DNA from: Schauerella fraxinea
Lineage (GTDB): Bacteria; Pseudomonadota; Gammaproteobacteria; Burkholderiales; Burkholderiaceae_B
Reading direction: 5' to 3'
Length of the DNA: 64,000 nucleotides
NCBI GenBank assembly: GCA_030849965.1
Contig: JAVDKL010000001.1
Coordinates: 620,001 to 684,000, forward strand
In this document: in pieces, positions 38,020 through 47,976 of the stretch
Layout of the letters: every line of letters starts with the position of its first letter
Numbering within the stretch: position 1 is the stretch's first letter
Translations under genes and position numbers: made by a program
The notes under the pieces: generated by a model
The model's database searches: none
The model's input: only the letters and a program-made list of their open reading frames with translations
Told to the model about the DNA's origin: nothing

Positions 38020-41005
38020 TCATGTCCAGCATGGCGAACAAGCGCGCAACGGCAACGGGCATCCCTTTGGGTGTAAGCGCCGCTTTTCCGCTCAGCGCCG
38101 TCATCAGGGTACGCAATGGCGCCGCATCGGCCGCCGCGGTCAAACGCCAGCACGCTGCAGCCAATCGATTCGCATCGGCCACGCGACGCGCCAGTCCATA
38201 CGTCGGGCTGCATGGCGGCAAGGTTGCCAGCGCGGCAGTCAACAAGACGAAGAATTTCCGGCCTGCGTCCTGCTGAAGCAAGCGCACGACCATCGCGTGC
38301 ACGTCGGCTTCTTGCGCACCGATGTTGCTCATGCCGTAGAGCTGGTTGCGAATCGCGCCCGAGACGGGATCGATCCACTTCACTGTCACCATGCGCCAGC
38401 TCGGTGCGCCCGCTTGGCGCCCCGTGGGAGACACCATCGTGGCGGCAGCCCAGACCGTCATGTCTCCTGCGCGCAGATCGGCACCCGTAGCCGAGCCTAC
38501 GCCACCGACAAGCTGCGCGAACAAAGCGGGATGGGCAGAAAGATCCACCGGCAGGTAGCCCAGCGACTTGCCCACCGCCTGCAACGTGGTTGGACATTCG
38601 TCGTGGACGATGCGGGTACTGCCGGCGTAGCGCGAGACCCAGCGTACGCCATCCACGCTCAGTACTTGGCACAGGGCACGGGGCGCAGCATCGAGCAAGT
38701 GCACAATCTGCGTATCCACCGCTGCGGGGGAGATCACGGCGATACGCGCACGTATGGCTTCGTCGGCGGTGCGCGACTCGGTGCCATCCGAGAAGGACGA
38801 CAGCGTACCTTGCCCCAGAATCAATTGGTGCAACGGTGCACCCAAACTCCGGCCTTCGGCATCGATCCACAAGGCGCTGGACAAGTTGCCGGCAGCCGCA
38901 TGCCATCCGCGCGTGCTGACTTTGCCGTGTACGGCGAGCACTTCGCCCGTCGCATGCCGGGCGACCATCGACTGATAAGCGCGCGCGCCGTCGACGACCG
39001 TTGTGCGCGCGGTGGTCGGCGCTGACTCGGATGATCCGGCGGCCGCATTATCAGCCCCCGACGTTCCGACCTGGCGCGCGGCCCAATCGGCTCGTGCAGC
39101 CAGGAAAGTCGCATCGCGCGTCAACACTTCCAAGGATGCATTGAGGGCTTTGAAAGCCTGCTCGGCATGACCACTATTGGCGTCGAACGGCTGAGCCAGG
39201 CTTAGCAGCTTGCGGCGCTGTGCCTGGAGATCGTTGGTGTCGCGCGCCTCGGCACGCTCGGTGGCAGCGCCCCAAAGTGCCGCCATGTCCGACTCATCTG
39301 CAGCGAACAAAGGCTTGTCGGCTGCCACGCTTGAGAAGGCATGATCAACCAGACGCGCCGCCGACGGCAGCGAAAAATCTTCGGGCACCTTCTGGCCACC
39401 GGCCACATAGTGAATCGGCAGACGATGACGGATGGCGGTATCGAGTACAGCACCCAGTCTGGACGCCTCGTCTAGCTTGGTAATCACGCAGCCGCATACA
39501 TCCTCGCCCACACCGTGGCGATAGGCGTGTGCCACTTCGTCCAAGGTGTCGCCCTGACTGGCCGCGTTGAGCACCAGCAGGCGGCGAACGGGTCGCCCAC
39601 CCCCCATCAACATGGCAGCCTGCTGTGCGAGCTTGCGATCGCGCTGACTGATGCCGGTCGTGTCGATGAGCACGATGCGCCGGTTGCCCCACTCTTCCAG
39701 CGTTTGACGCAGCGATGCCGCATCGCGCACCGATCGCGTGGGAATCGACAACAATTGCCCATAGATCTGCAACTGTTCAACCGCGCCGATACGAAAGTTA
39801 TCCGTGGTGAGCATGGCGACTTGGTCGCGACCCACCCGGGCCACGCAGCGTGCCGCGAGTTTGGCCAGCGTTGTCGTCTTGCCGACGCCGGTTGGGCCAA
39901 CCAATGCAAAAACGCCACCTGTTTCCCACAGCGGCGACTCGTCGACCTGAAGCGGCAAATGCGTGGTGATCTCCTTACGCGCCCAAGCCAAAGCCTGCTC
40001 GGCGGAATAGCCTTTGGGCAAGCGTTCGAGCAATGCGCGCGCCAGTGGCGCACTGAAGCCCGCCTCTAGCAGGCCGCGAAAGAGAGCCGCGCCTGCGGGC
40101 TGTCCCAGCGCGCCCTTCCCCCACATCAGGCCTTCGATACGTGTTTCGAACGTGCGCTGCAGCGACGAGATCGCGTCCTGCAGCTGCGCGCCAACGCCTG
40201 CGTCTGCGGTTTGCGTCGAAGACGCTGCACTGTTGATTGCCGGTTGCCCGGCCGGCGCGGCAGCGGCTGCCGGAGAAGCAGATAGCGCCGACACGTGCGG
40301 CGTGGGCGTCGACATCGGCGCTGTTGCTGGCGGCATTGGCGCCTGCGTCTGAGGCGCTGCTGGTCGTACATGAGTTGAGGGCACTGCAGGTGCGGGTGCC
40401 TCAGGTGCGGGTACTTGATGTGCTGTTACTTGAACTGCCGTTACTTGAGCTGCCGCTACTCGAGGGACTGTTATTTGAGGCGTTACAGTCGGTGCCGACG
40501 TTGCAGCGAATTGCGGCAACGGCAACACAGCATTCAAGGCGGTCGGCATCGCGTAAGCGGACGAGCGCTCGACGACAGCCGCCTGAGGCGGTGCTTCGCT
40601 GGGCAACATGGCTGCGGCGTAGGCCGACGCACCACGATGAATGGGTGCGGGGGCATGCGGAACGGCGTAAGCCGGCAGGCTCGGCGCGGGCGTATGCGGC
40701 CTGGCGTAAGACGGCATGCTCGGCACAGCGGCGGCCGCGCTGTTTGATCGCTCGGATCCTGCCCCTTGGAATGCCCCATCGGACATCCCATTCGATCGCT
40801 CGCCAGACGAGGATCGTGGATCGCGCTGTCGATCTGATTGTGCGTCGTCATGCTCGTCAAGCGAATCATCGGCCGACGCGGCCATAACCTCGATTCCGCC
40901 GTCGACCCGGCGATTGGAGACGATTAAGGCATCCGGACCCAAGGCGTCGCGCACAAGGCGCATCACTTCACGGCTGTTTTCGGCTACGAAACGGAGGATG
41001 TTCAC
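38006..41005 (-). CDS. flhF: Flagellar SRP-type GTPase FlhF with large C-terminal extension
   Basis: A 999-aa protein, about twice the usual FlhF length. Layout: short basic B-domain start (MNILRFVAENSREVMRLVRD, GPDALIVSNRRVDGG), a disordered Ala/Pro-rich region (about 50-270), the SRP NG domain (about 275-565) with P-loop GPTGVGKTTT at 370-379, LTTDNFRIGAVEQL, LIDTTG and TKLDEA, then about 430 further residues. The last part (about 680-999) looks folded and matches nothing I know. FlhF places and counts flagella in many bacteria. It starts at GTG, overlapping the flhA stop as GTGA. Confidence 0.9.
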   Translation of the reverse strand: MNILRFVAENSREVMRLVRDALGPDALIVSNRRVDGGIEVMAASADDSLDEHDDAQSDRQRDPRSSSGERSNGMSDGAFQGAGSERSNSAAAAVPSMPSYARPHTPAPSLPAYAVPHAPAPIHRGASAYAAAMLPSEAPPQAAVVERSSAYAMPTALNAVLPLPQFAATSAPTVTPQITVPRVAAAQVTAVQVTAHQVPAPEAPAPAVPSTHVRPAAPQTQAPMPPATAPMSTPTPHVSALSASPAAAAAPAGQPAINSAASSTQTADAGVGAQLQDAISSLQRTFETRIEGLMWGKGALGQPAGAALFRGLLEAGFSAPLARALLERLPKGYSAEQALAWARKEITTHLPLQVDESPLWETGGVFALVGPTGVGKTTTLAKLAARCVARVGRDQVAMLTTDNFRIGAVEQLQIYGQLLSIPTRSVRDAASLRQTLEEWGNRRIVLIDTTGISQRDRKLAQQAAMLMGGGRPVRRLLVLNAASQGDTLDEVAHAYRHGVGEDVCGCVITKLDEASRLGAVLDTAIRHRLPIHYVAGGQKVPEDFSLPSAARLVDHAFSSVAADKPLFAADESDMAALWGAATERAEARDTNDLQAQRRKLLSLAQPFDANSGHAEQAFKALNASLEVLTRDATFLAARADWAARQVGTSGADNAAAGSSESAPTTARTTVVDGARAYQSMVARHATGEVLAVHGKVSTRGWHAAAGNLSSALWIDAEGRSLGAPLHQLILGQGTLSSFSDGTESRTADEAIRARIAVISPAAVDTQIVHLLDAAPRALCQVLSVDGVRWVSRYAGSTRIVHDECPTTLQAVGKSLGYLPVDLSAHPALFAQLVGGVGSATGADLRAGDMTVWAAATMVSPTGRQAGAPSWRMVTVKWIDPVSGAIRNQLYGMSNIGAQEADVHAMVVRLLQQDAGRKFFVLLTAALATLPPCSPTYGLARRVADANRLAAACWRLTAAADAAPLRTLMTALSGKAALTPKGMPVAVARLFAMLDMTAAG

Positions 41006-43119
41006 GAATTGGTTCCGCCAATCAGATTGGTGACGCGCACCATGCGTTCGTCAGGAATTTCGGTATTGGCCAGCACGCCCAGTTGGGGCAGATGGTGGCG
41101 CAGAAAGCGCGACAGCGACGGCCGCAAGAGCGGTGACACCATCAGCACGGGAACATTGCCCGCAGCTTCTTCTCGGGCAACGCAGGTCTGCGCCTCGCGC
41201 AGCAGCGTCTCGGCCAGGCCCGGCTCAAGGCCACCGCTCGTCGTGAGCGCCTGGCTGAGCACGCGTTCGAGTTTCACGTCGATACCGATCACGCGAATCT
41301 CGCCCTCACCTGGGTAGTACTGTTGCACGATGGCGCGACCGAGCGACCGCCGCACCAGCGCAATGAGTTCGTTCGTATCCGGCTGACCACCGGCGCTTTG
41401 CGCAATGGCCGACAGGCGTGGGGCATTTTCGGCCAGTGTATCGATGATGGTGCGCATATCTCGTATCGGCACTTCTTCGGCCAACAACCCGCGCAATACC
41501 TTCTGCAGCACAGTCAGCGATAACGTCTTGGGTACGAGATCCTCAACCAGCTTAGGCGCTTCGCGCGACACGCGGTCCAGCAACGATTGCACTTCCTGAC
41601 GCCCGAGCAACTCGCCGCCGTGACGATGCATCAAATGATTCAGGTGGGTCGCGATCACCGTTCCGGAATCGACCACCGTATAGCCCGACACCTGCGCCTG
41701 ATCGCGCATGCCTGCGTCGATCCACGTGGCCGGGAGCCCGAAGGCCGGATCGGTCGTGGTATTGCCCGGCAATGTCATGGTGACGCCACCCGGGTTGATG
41801 GCAAGAAATTGCCCGGTCAACGCCACGCCCCGACCGATCTCCACCCCTGAAAGCAGGATGCGGTAATCGTTAGGCTTGAGCTCCAGGTTGTCGCGAATAT
41901 GCACCACCGGCGGCAAGAAACCCACGTCTTGTGCGAATTTCTTGCGCAAGCTGCGAATGCGATTGAGCAACTCGCCGTTTTGCGAGTGATCGACCAGCGG
42001 AATCAGTCGATAGCCGACCTCCAGGCCAAGCTGGTCGACCATGGATACGTCGTCCCAACTGGCCTCGGCGGCGGCGGCATCGGCTTGCGCCTGAACCTGA
42101 GCCGCAGGTTTGGCCGATTCCTGCGCCTCTACCGTTTTGCGCTTGTTGAGGTAGTAGCCGCCTACCGCCAACGCGGTTGCCAATGAAAGGAAAGCCACAT
42201 GCGGCATATTGGGAATCAGACCCATGATGCCGATGATCCCAGCCGTCAGAAACAGTACTGCCGGGTTCGAGAACAGTTGCGTCAACATTTGCGTGCCGAC
42301 GTCCTGATCGGTCGATACGCGCGACACCACCACGCCAGCGGCAGTGGAGATGATCAGGGCCGGGATCTGTGCGACCAAGCCGTCACCGATCGTCAACAGC
42401 GTGTAGACGCGCGCGGACTCGGCGAAGCCCAGGTCGTGCTGAGCGACGCCAACGATCAATCCGCCGATGACGTTCAGGAACATGATCATCAAGCCGGCGA
42501 TCGCATCGCCGCGCACGAACTTGCTGGCGCCGTCCATCGAGCCGAAGAAGTCGGCTTCCTGCGAGACCTCGGCGCGACGACGACGGGCCTCGTGCTCGCC
42601 GATCAAGCCAGCGTTCAAATCGGCGTCGATCGCCATCTGCTTGCCGGGCATGGCATCCAGGGCAAAACGCGCGCCCACTTCGGCAATTCGCCCGGCACCC
42701 TTGGTGATCACGACAAAGTTGATCAGCGTGAGGATGATGAACAGAATGATACCGACGGCGAAGTTGCCACCGATCAGGAACGTGGCAAACGCCTCGATGA
42801 CGTGACCCGCAGCATCCGGACCCGTGTGACCGTTCAGCAGCACGACCCGCGTGGAGGCGACGTTCAGCGACAGGCGCAAGAGCGTGGCGAAGAGCAACAC
42901 CGAGGGGAACGCGGCAAAGTCGAGCGGCTTGCTGGTGAACATCGCCACCAGCAGGATCATGACCGACAATGCAATGTTGAACGTGAAGAAAAGATCCAGG
43001 ACGAATGGCGACAGCGGGATGATCATCATCGCCAGCACCATGACAATCAACAGCGGCCCTGCCATCAGCTTCGCGTGACTGCCGCCGTTACGTCGCAAGA
43101 CGCTTAGAAAATTACCCAT
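41002..43119 (-). CDS. flhA: Flagellar export gate protein FlhA
   Basis: A 705-aa export-gate protein with about eight membrane helices in the first 330 residues, the FHIPEP-region equivalent (KLMAGPLLIVMVLAMMIIPL then FAAFPSVLLFATLLRLSLN), and the large cytoplasmic domain that docks FliJ and chaperone-substrate complexes. Nonameric ring in related bacteria. It lies seven bases after flhB and overlaps flhF. Confidence 0.96.
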   Translation of the reverse strand: MGNFLSVLRRNGGSHAKLMAGPLLIVMVLAMMIIPLSPFVLDLFFTFNIALSVMILLVAMFTSKPLDFAAFPSVLLFATLLRLSLNVASTRVVLLNGHTGPDAAGHVIEAFATFLIGGNFAVGIILFIILTLINFVVITKGAGRIAEVGARFALDAMPGKQMAIDADLNAGLIGEHEARRRRAEVSQEADFFGSMDGASKFVRGDAIAGLMIMFLNVIGGLIVGVAQHDLGFAESARVYTLLTIGDGLVAQIPALIISTAAGVVVSRVSTDQDVGTQMLTQLFSNPAVLFLTAGIIGIMGLIPNMPHVAFLSLATALAVGGYYLNKRKTVEAQESAKPAAQVQAQADAAAAEASWDDVSMVDQLGLEVGYRLIPLVDHSQNGELLNRIRSLRKKFAQDVGFLPPVVHIRDNLELKPNDYRILLSGVEIGRGVALTGQFLAINPGGVTMTLPGNTTTDPAFGLPATWIDAGMRDQAQVSGYTVVDSGTVIATHLNHLMHRHGGELLGRQEVQSLLDRVSREAPKLVEDLVPKTLSLTVLQKVLRGLLAEEVPIRDMRTIIDTLAENAPRLSAIAQSAGGQPDTNELIALVRRSLGRAIVQQYYPGEGEIRVIGIDVKLERVLSQALTTSGGLEPGLAETLLREAQTCVAREEAAGNVPVLMVSPLLRPSLSRFLRHHLPQLGVLANTEIPDERMVRVTNLIGGTNS

Positions 43120-43126
43120 GACCTAT

Positions 43127-44278
43127 CTACTCCACGCCCGCGGACGACACTTGCGGGTCCAACGCGGGCGGTACGGCAAGTTGAGACGGCGCCACGGGGT
43201 GGACACCAAAGCCCGGTCGCCAAACACGAAGTTGAAACACCCAAGCCAGGACTTCCGCAACGGCCGTGTAAAGGTCTGCGGGGATTTCCTGGCCGATCGC
43301 CACATGCTTGTGGAGGGCGCGCGCCAGAGGTGGCGCTTCTAATGTAGGAATGCGGTGCTGCGCGGCGAGCTCGCGAATCTTGAGCGCGATCAAGCCGGAA
43401 CCTTTGGCGATCACTTTGGGCGCGCCGCCGCCGGCTTCGTTGTATTTCAACGCGACGGCAAAGTGGGTAGGATTGGTCACCACCACATCGGCCTTGGGCA
43501 CTTCGGTCATCATGCGACGCCGGGCCATGGCGCGTTGCTCTTGACGAATACGCGCCTTGATATGCGGGTCGCCGTCACTTTCCTTGTGTTCCTGCTTGAC
43601 GTCCTGCTTGGACATGCGCAGCTTCTTGTAGTGCTGCCAGAGCTGCCAGGGCACATCAAGCGCCACGATGATCAACAGCGATGAAATGATGAGGGCTGCG
43701 CACAGGGCAACCACGCTGATCATTCGCGCCAACGCTTCGGGCGCTGCGGCGTGCATGAGCGCCAGCATTTCGCGATGGTAGTGCCAGATCACCATGGCGC
43801 CGATCCCACCCACCATCACCGCCTTGGCCACGGCTTTGAAGAGCTCCGCCAGGGTTTGGGCCGAGAACATCCGCTTGATACCTGCGATGGGGCTGATCTT
43901 GGAAAACTTGGGCGCCAATGCCTGGGCGGAGAACACCAGGCCGCCGAGCACGATCGACGACACCACGGCTGCGACCATCAACACGCCGAAGATGGGCAGC
44001 AGCATGAGCAGCACTTGGCCAGAGGAATCCACCGCCATGGCAACCATAACGCCCGGATCGTGAATGATGCGCTGATCGAAAGCCATACCATGGCGCACGA
44101 CCCCGCGAAGATCGCGGTACATCGCGGGGCCCGCCAGCCACAGCGCCGCAGCGCCGGCCGCCAGCAATGCGAACGTGCCCAACTCGCGCGAACGCGCAAC
44201 CTGCCCCTCCTCTCGCGCCTTTTCAAGGCGCCGGGGAGAAGCGGCTTCAGTCTTTTCGAGATCGCTTTCTTCGGACAT
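43127..44278 (-). CDS. flhB: Flagellar export switch protein FlhB
   Basis: A 383-aa protein: four membrane helices, then a cytoplasmic domain with the autocleavage motif NPTH in VVTNPTHFAVALKY, followed by KVIAKGSGLIALKIRELA. FliK triggers its switch from hook to filament export. The true start is the ATG at 44278 (MSEESDLEKTEAASPRRL); an upstream in-frame start adds 16 residues not seen in the family. Confidence 0.95.
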   Translation of the reverse strand: MSEESDLEKTEAASPRRLEKAREEGQVARSRELGTFALLAAGAAALWLAGPAMYRDLRGVVRHGMAFDQRIIHDPGVMVAMAVDSSGQVLLMLLPIFGVLMVAAVVSSIVLGGLVFSAQALAPKFSKISPIAGIKRMFSAQTLAELFKAVAKAVMVGGIGAMVIWHYHREMLALMHAAAPEALARMISVVALCAALIISSLLIIVALDVPWQLWQHYKKLRMSKQDVKQEHKESDGDPHIKARIRQEQRAMARRRMMTEVPKADVVVTNPTHFAVALKYNEAGGGAPKVIAKGSGLIALKIRELAAQHRIPTLEAPPLARALHKHVAIGQEIPADLYTAVAEVLAWVFQLRVWRPGFGVHPVAPSQLAVPPALDPQVSSAGVE

Positions 44279-44423
44279 TCGGCAATGCGTTGCGGTGCGG
44301 GCACGGAGGTCGGCCCAGGTCACCAATAACGCATTCTAGAATTCGGCAAGACGCCGCGATCGTGGAAGCAACGGGCGGAAAACCACCCTATTCCACCACC
44401 ATCGTCCGAAGTGTTGCCTGCGC

Positions 44424-45059
44424 TTAAAAGCCCAGGCTGGCCAGCAGGTCGTCCACTTGATCCTGACTGGTGACAACATCCGCCTTGCCGGCGGGATTGA
44501 CTTGAGGTCCGTTCAACAGGCCGGCAGCCTCGTCACGACGCTCCTGCGGCACATTGTCCAGCAAGACCTGCACGAGTTCACGCTCGATCAAGCCGATCAC
44601 GTCCATCATTTTCATGATGACCTGGCCGGTCAGATCCTGGAAATCCTGCGCCATGATGATTTCCATCAACTTGGCTTGCGTGATGTGCGTCTGCGCAGGC
44701 ACATGGCCGAGGTAGGCGCGGGTGTCGGCCACCAACGCCTTGGCGTCGGTCAGTTCGAGCGGCTGCTGCTCGAACCATTCGGTCCAGCGACCATCGAGGG
44801 CCTTGGCCTGCTTGGCCAGATTGTCTTGAATCGGCTGTGCTTCTTCGGTCGCAGTGAGCACGCGCTCGGCGGCCTGCTCGGTCATCCGGGCAACATAACG
44901 CAGGCGGTCGCGGGCATCCGGAATCGCTTCGGCGGCATCTTTGAGCGCCTGATCCAGGCCGAGTTCGCGCACACTGTCGCGCAGCATGCGCGTAAGCGAG
45001 GCAATCTTGTGAATCAGATCGGGCGACTCGGTGATCATCAACGGCGGAGACGTAGTCAT
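44424..45059 (-). CDS. cheZ: CheY-P phosphatase CheZ
   Basis: A 211-aa helical phosphatase. The catalytic stretch [12 protein letters not shown] supplies the Gln that attacks CheY-P, and the C-terminal peptide [11 protein letters not shown] is the CheY-binding tail. It follows cheY by nine bases. A 145-bp gap separates it from flhB. Confidence 0.95.
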   Translation of the reverse strand: MTTSPPLMITESPDLIHKIASLTRMLRDSVRELGLDQALKDAAEAIPDARDRLRYVARMTEQAAERVLTATEEAQPIQDNLAKQAKALDGRWTEWFEQQPLELTDAKALVADTRAYLGHVPAQTHITQAKLMEIIMAQDFQDLTGQVIMKMMDVIGLIERELVQVLLDNVPQERRDEAAGLLNGPQVNPAGKADVVTSQDQVDDLLASLGF

Positions 45060-45068
45060 GGGGGATCC

Positions 45069-45458
45069 TTAAACACCGAGCTTTTCGAAGATCTTGTTGA
45101 GCTTTTCTTCAAGTGTCGCGGCGGTAAAGGGCTTGACCACATAGCCATTGGCGCCAGCCTGAGCGGCCGCCACAATGTTTTCCTTCTTGGCTTCAGCCGT
45201 CACCATCAACACGGGCAGCTTGGACAGCGCAGCATCCGCACGGATGTTCTGCAACATCGTCAGCCCGTCCATATTGGGCATGTTCCAGTCGGACACGACG
45301 AATTGGAAGCCGCCGTTGCGCAGCTTGTCCAGGCCCTGTGCGCCGTCTTCTGCTTCGTCGACGTTCTCAAAACCCAATTCTTTCAGCAAATTACGGATGA
45401 TGCGCCGCATAGTGGGGAAATCATCCACCACCAAAATCTTCAGACTCTTGTCTACCAT
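45069..45458 (-). CDS. cheY: Chemotaxis response regulator CheY
   Basis: A 129-aa single-domain receiver with the acid pair D12-D13, phospho-acceptor D57 ([12 protein letters not shown]), a Thr (VTAEA) and K109 (VVKPF). CheY-P binds FliM/FliN to change rotation. GGAG lies nine bases before the ATG at 45458; the frame is open upstream into the cheB gap, but the family start is clear. Confidence 0.97.
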   Translation of the reverse strand: MVDKSLKILVVDDFPTMRRIIRNLLKELGFENVDEAEDGAQGLDKLRNGGFQFVVSDWNMPNMDGLTMLQNIRADAALSKLPVLMVTAEAKKENIVAAAQAGANGYVVKPFTAATLEEKLNKIFEKLGV

Positions 45459-45513
45459 GGTCGAACTCCAGAAATTTGAAATGCCGCCCGCAGTAACCGA
45501 TGAAGGTATCGCG

Positions 45514-46572
45514 TCAGACGCGATTACCTCGGTCACCGACGTGCGCCAAAATATGTTCACTCATTGAATTCAGTGTGACGACGGACTCGGCAGCACCCAG
45601 GGCGATCGCCTCTCTGGGCATGCCGAACACGACGCAACTCGCTTCGTCCTGCGCTACGGTGTGCGCGCCGGCCTGACGCATTTGCAATAGGCCCGCAGCG
45701 CCGTCCTTGCCCATCCCGGTCAGGATCACCCCGATCGCGTTACGGCCCGCATTCGTGGCGGCCGAGCGAAACAATACGTCGACCGACGGGCGATGGCGGT
45801 TGACCGGATCGCCGGCTTCCAGTTCGACCACATAGTTGGCGCCGCTGCGGCCCAGACGCATGTGCTGTTCGCCACCGGGCGCCAGATAAACGTGCCCAGG
45901 CAAAACGCGTTGACCGTGCTGGGCCTCACACACTGTGACCGCGCACAGCGAGTCGAGCCGTTGCGCAAATGACCGCGTAAAGCCTGCAGGCATGTGCTGC
46001 GTAATCAGGATGGCCGGGCTGTCTGGCGGCAGCGGCTGCAAAACCGTACGAATGGCCTCTGTGCCGCCGGTGGACGAACCGATGATGACCAGCTTCTCGG
46101 AACTGGACAGAGGCCGCTTCAAGGTAGTAACAGGCTGCGCGCTGGCGGCAGGTGCAGCCGGCCGGATACGGGCGCGCGACGCCGCGCGAATCTTGTCCGC
46201 GATCATCTCGGTGTACTCGAGCAGACCATCGCGAATACCCAAACGCGGCTTGGTCACGAAGTCGATGGCGCCCAACTCGAGCGCGCGCAACGTGATCTCG
46301 GAGCCGCGCTCGGTGAGCGACGACACCATCACGACCGGCATCGGACGCAGGCGCATCAGCTTCTCAAGGAAATCGAGGCCATCCATACGGGGCATTTCGA
46401 CGTCCAACGTCAACACATCCGGATTGTGACGCTTGATCAGGTCGCGCGCCACATACGGATCGGGCGCGGTGGCAACCACTTCCATGTCGGGTTGGCCATT
46501 GATGATTTCGGTCATCAGACCACGCACCAATGCAGAATCGTCTACACACAGAACCTTGATTTTTTGCGTCAT
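45514..46572 (-). CDS. cheB: Receptor methylesterase / response regulator CheB
   Basis: A 352-aa two-domain enzyme: receiver with D57 ([12 protein letters not shown]), then a methylesterase/deamidase domain with the Ser (IGSSTGG), His (ITQHMPAGF) and Asp (GMGKDGA) of the catalytic triad. It removes methyl groups added by CheR. It overlaps cheR as ATGA, with no cheD between them. Confidence 0.96.
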   Translation of the reverse strand: MTQKIKVLCVDDSALVRGLMTEIINGQPDMEVVATAPDPYVARDLIKRHNPDVLTLDVEMPRMDGLDFLEKLMRLRPMPVVMVSSLTERGSEITLRALELGAIDFVTKPRLGIRDGLLEYTEMIADKIRAASRARIRPAAPAASAQPVTTLKRPLSSSEKLVIIGSSTGGTEAIRTVLQPLPPDSPAILITQHMPAGFTRSFAQRLDSLCAVTVCEAQHGQRVLPGHVYLAPGGEQHMRLGRSGANYVVELEAGDPVNRHRPSVDVLFRSAATNAGRNAIGVILTGMGKDGAAGLLQMRQAGAHTVAQDEASCVVFGMPREAIALGAAESVVTLNSMSEHILAHVGDRGNRV

Positions 46573-47441
46573 ACATCCTTCTCCCGCAGTACACCCCCAC
46601 TCGCCAGCTCATAAACCGTTTGTCCGCGCAGGCGGAAACTCTGGGTGATGTACGTGAAATTCTCGGAATGTCCCGCAAACAGCAACCCGCCCGGTTTGAG
46701 CAGCGGCGCGAATCGCTCCAGAATGCGCGCCTGAGTGGGCTTATCAAAATAAATCATGACGTTGCGACAGAAAATGACGTCGAAACGGGTATCGATCGAC
46801 CAACTGGGCGCGAGCAGATTGAGCGTGTCGAAGTGCACCATCGAGGCGATTTCAGGCCTCACGCGCACCCGGCCGGCCGAGGCGTTGCGCCCCTTCAGGA
46901 AGAACCGTCGCAAACGCTCCTCTGACATCTTCGAAACGCGTTCGAAGTTGTAGGTTGCCTGCCGCGCCTGCGCGAGCACATTGGTATCGATATCGGTGGC
47001 AAACACCGACGCATTCGATACCTTGGCGCCTAACGCTTCGGCAAGCGTGATCGCAATCGAGTACGGCTCTTCACCCGTGGATGCCGCACAGCACCACACC
47101 GAGATCGGTCCCGGACGCGTCCGTACAAAGGCATCGAGCAGCGGAAAGTGATGCGCCTCACGAAAGAACGAGGTGAGATTGGTCGTCAACGCATTGACGA
47201 AATGCTCCCACTCCGGTGCATCGTGCCGCGCCTCCAGATCGTCGAGGTAGCGCTTGAACGCCACCTGATCGAGCGCACGCAACCGCCTGGAAAGGCGGCT
47301 ATACACCATCTCGCGCTTGTGTCCGCCGAGCGAAATGCCAGCGCGTGCGTGGATCATGCTTCGCACACGGGCGAAATCGCTATCGCTGAATTCGAATTGC
47401 CGCTCGGCGGTGAAGCCAGATTGGACGTCCAAGGTTTGCAC
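46569..47441 (-). CDS. cheR: Receptor methyltransferase CheR
   Basis: A 290-aa SAM-dependent methyltransferase with an N-terminal helical domain, [15 protein letters not shown], the SAM site [13 protein letters not shown] and [13 protein letters not shown]. It methylates receptor glutamates; the pentapeptide of receptor 2 (DWESF) is the likely docking site. It starts at GTG; no upstream in-frame ATG is available. Confidence 0.94.
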   Translation of the reverse strand: MQTLDVQSGFTAERQFEFSDSDFARVRSMIHARAGISLGGHKREMVYSRLSRRLRALDQVAFKRYLDDLEARHDAPEWEHFVNALTTNLTSFFREAHHFPLLDAFVRTRPGPISVWCCAASTGEEPYSIAITLAEALGAKVSNASVFATDIDTNVLAQARQATYNFERVSKMSEERLRRFFLKGRNASAGRVRVRPEIASMVHFDTLNLLAPSWSIDTRFDVIFCRNVMIYFDKPTQARILERFAPLLKPGGLLFAGHSENFTYITQSFRLRGQTVYELASGGVLREKDV

Positions 47442-47464
47442 GCCGAGATGCCTACTAAGTAGTG

Positions 47465-47965
47465 TTAGCTTGCGACTTTTTCGACTAGCGCCATCTCGTC
47501 GCTGGTCATGAGGCGTTCGATGTCCACCAAGATGAGCATGCGCTCATCGACGGTGCCCAGACCGGTCAGATACTCGGTGGACAGCGTGGCGCCGAATTCG
47601 GGCGCCGGGCGGATTTGACCGGCATTGAGCATCAGCACGTCCGATACGCCATCGACCACGATGCCGACCACGCGACGATCGAGGTTCAGAATGATCACAA
47701 CGGTTTGCTCGTTGTATTCGACCTTGCCCAGATTGAACTTGATGCGCAGATCGACGATCGGCACGATGATGCCGCGCAGATTGGTCACGCCCTTGATGAA
47801 CGTGGGCACATTGGCGATACGGGTCACGACGGCGGCATCGTAGCCGCGGATTTCCTGAACTTTCAGGATGTCGATTCCGTACTCTTCTTCACCCAGGGTG
47901 AAGACCAGAAACTCGCTGCCGGCGTCTTCGACGCGCGCGTGATGGCTTTGGGGCTTTGCGGCCAT
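47465..47965 (-). CDS. cheW: Chemotaxis adaptor CheW
   Basis: A 166-aa SH3-like adaptor linking receptors to Che[38 protein letters not shown] and [12 protein letters not shown] are family hallmarks. It lies between cheA and cheR. Confidence 0.97.
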   Translation of the reverse strand: MAAKPQSHHARVEDAGSEFLVFTLGEEEYGIDILKVQEIRGYDAAVVTRIANVPTFIKGVTNLRGIIVPIVDLRIKFNLGKVEYNEQTVVIILNLDRRVVGIVVDGVSDVLMLNAGQIRPAPEFGATLSTEYLTGLGTVDERMLILVDIERLMTSDEMALVEKVAS

Positions 47966-47976
47966 GATGTTCTCCG

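Noticed and set aside
37914-38906. 330-codon minus-strand frame overlapping the flhF C-terminal region
   Set aside because: It shares the strand but not the frame of flhF; Arg/Cys-rich composition and no start signal. The flhF frame has the conserved GTPase upstream.
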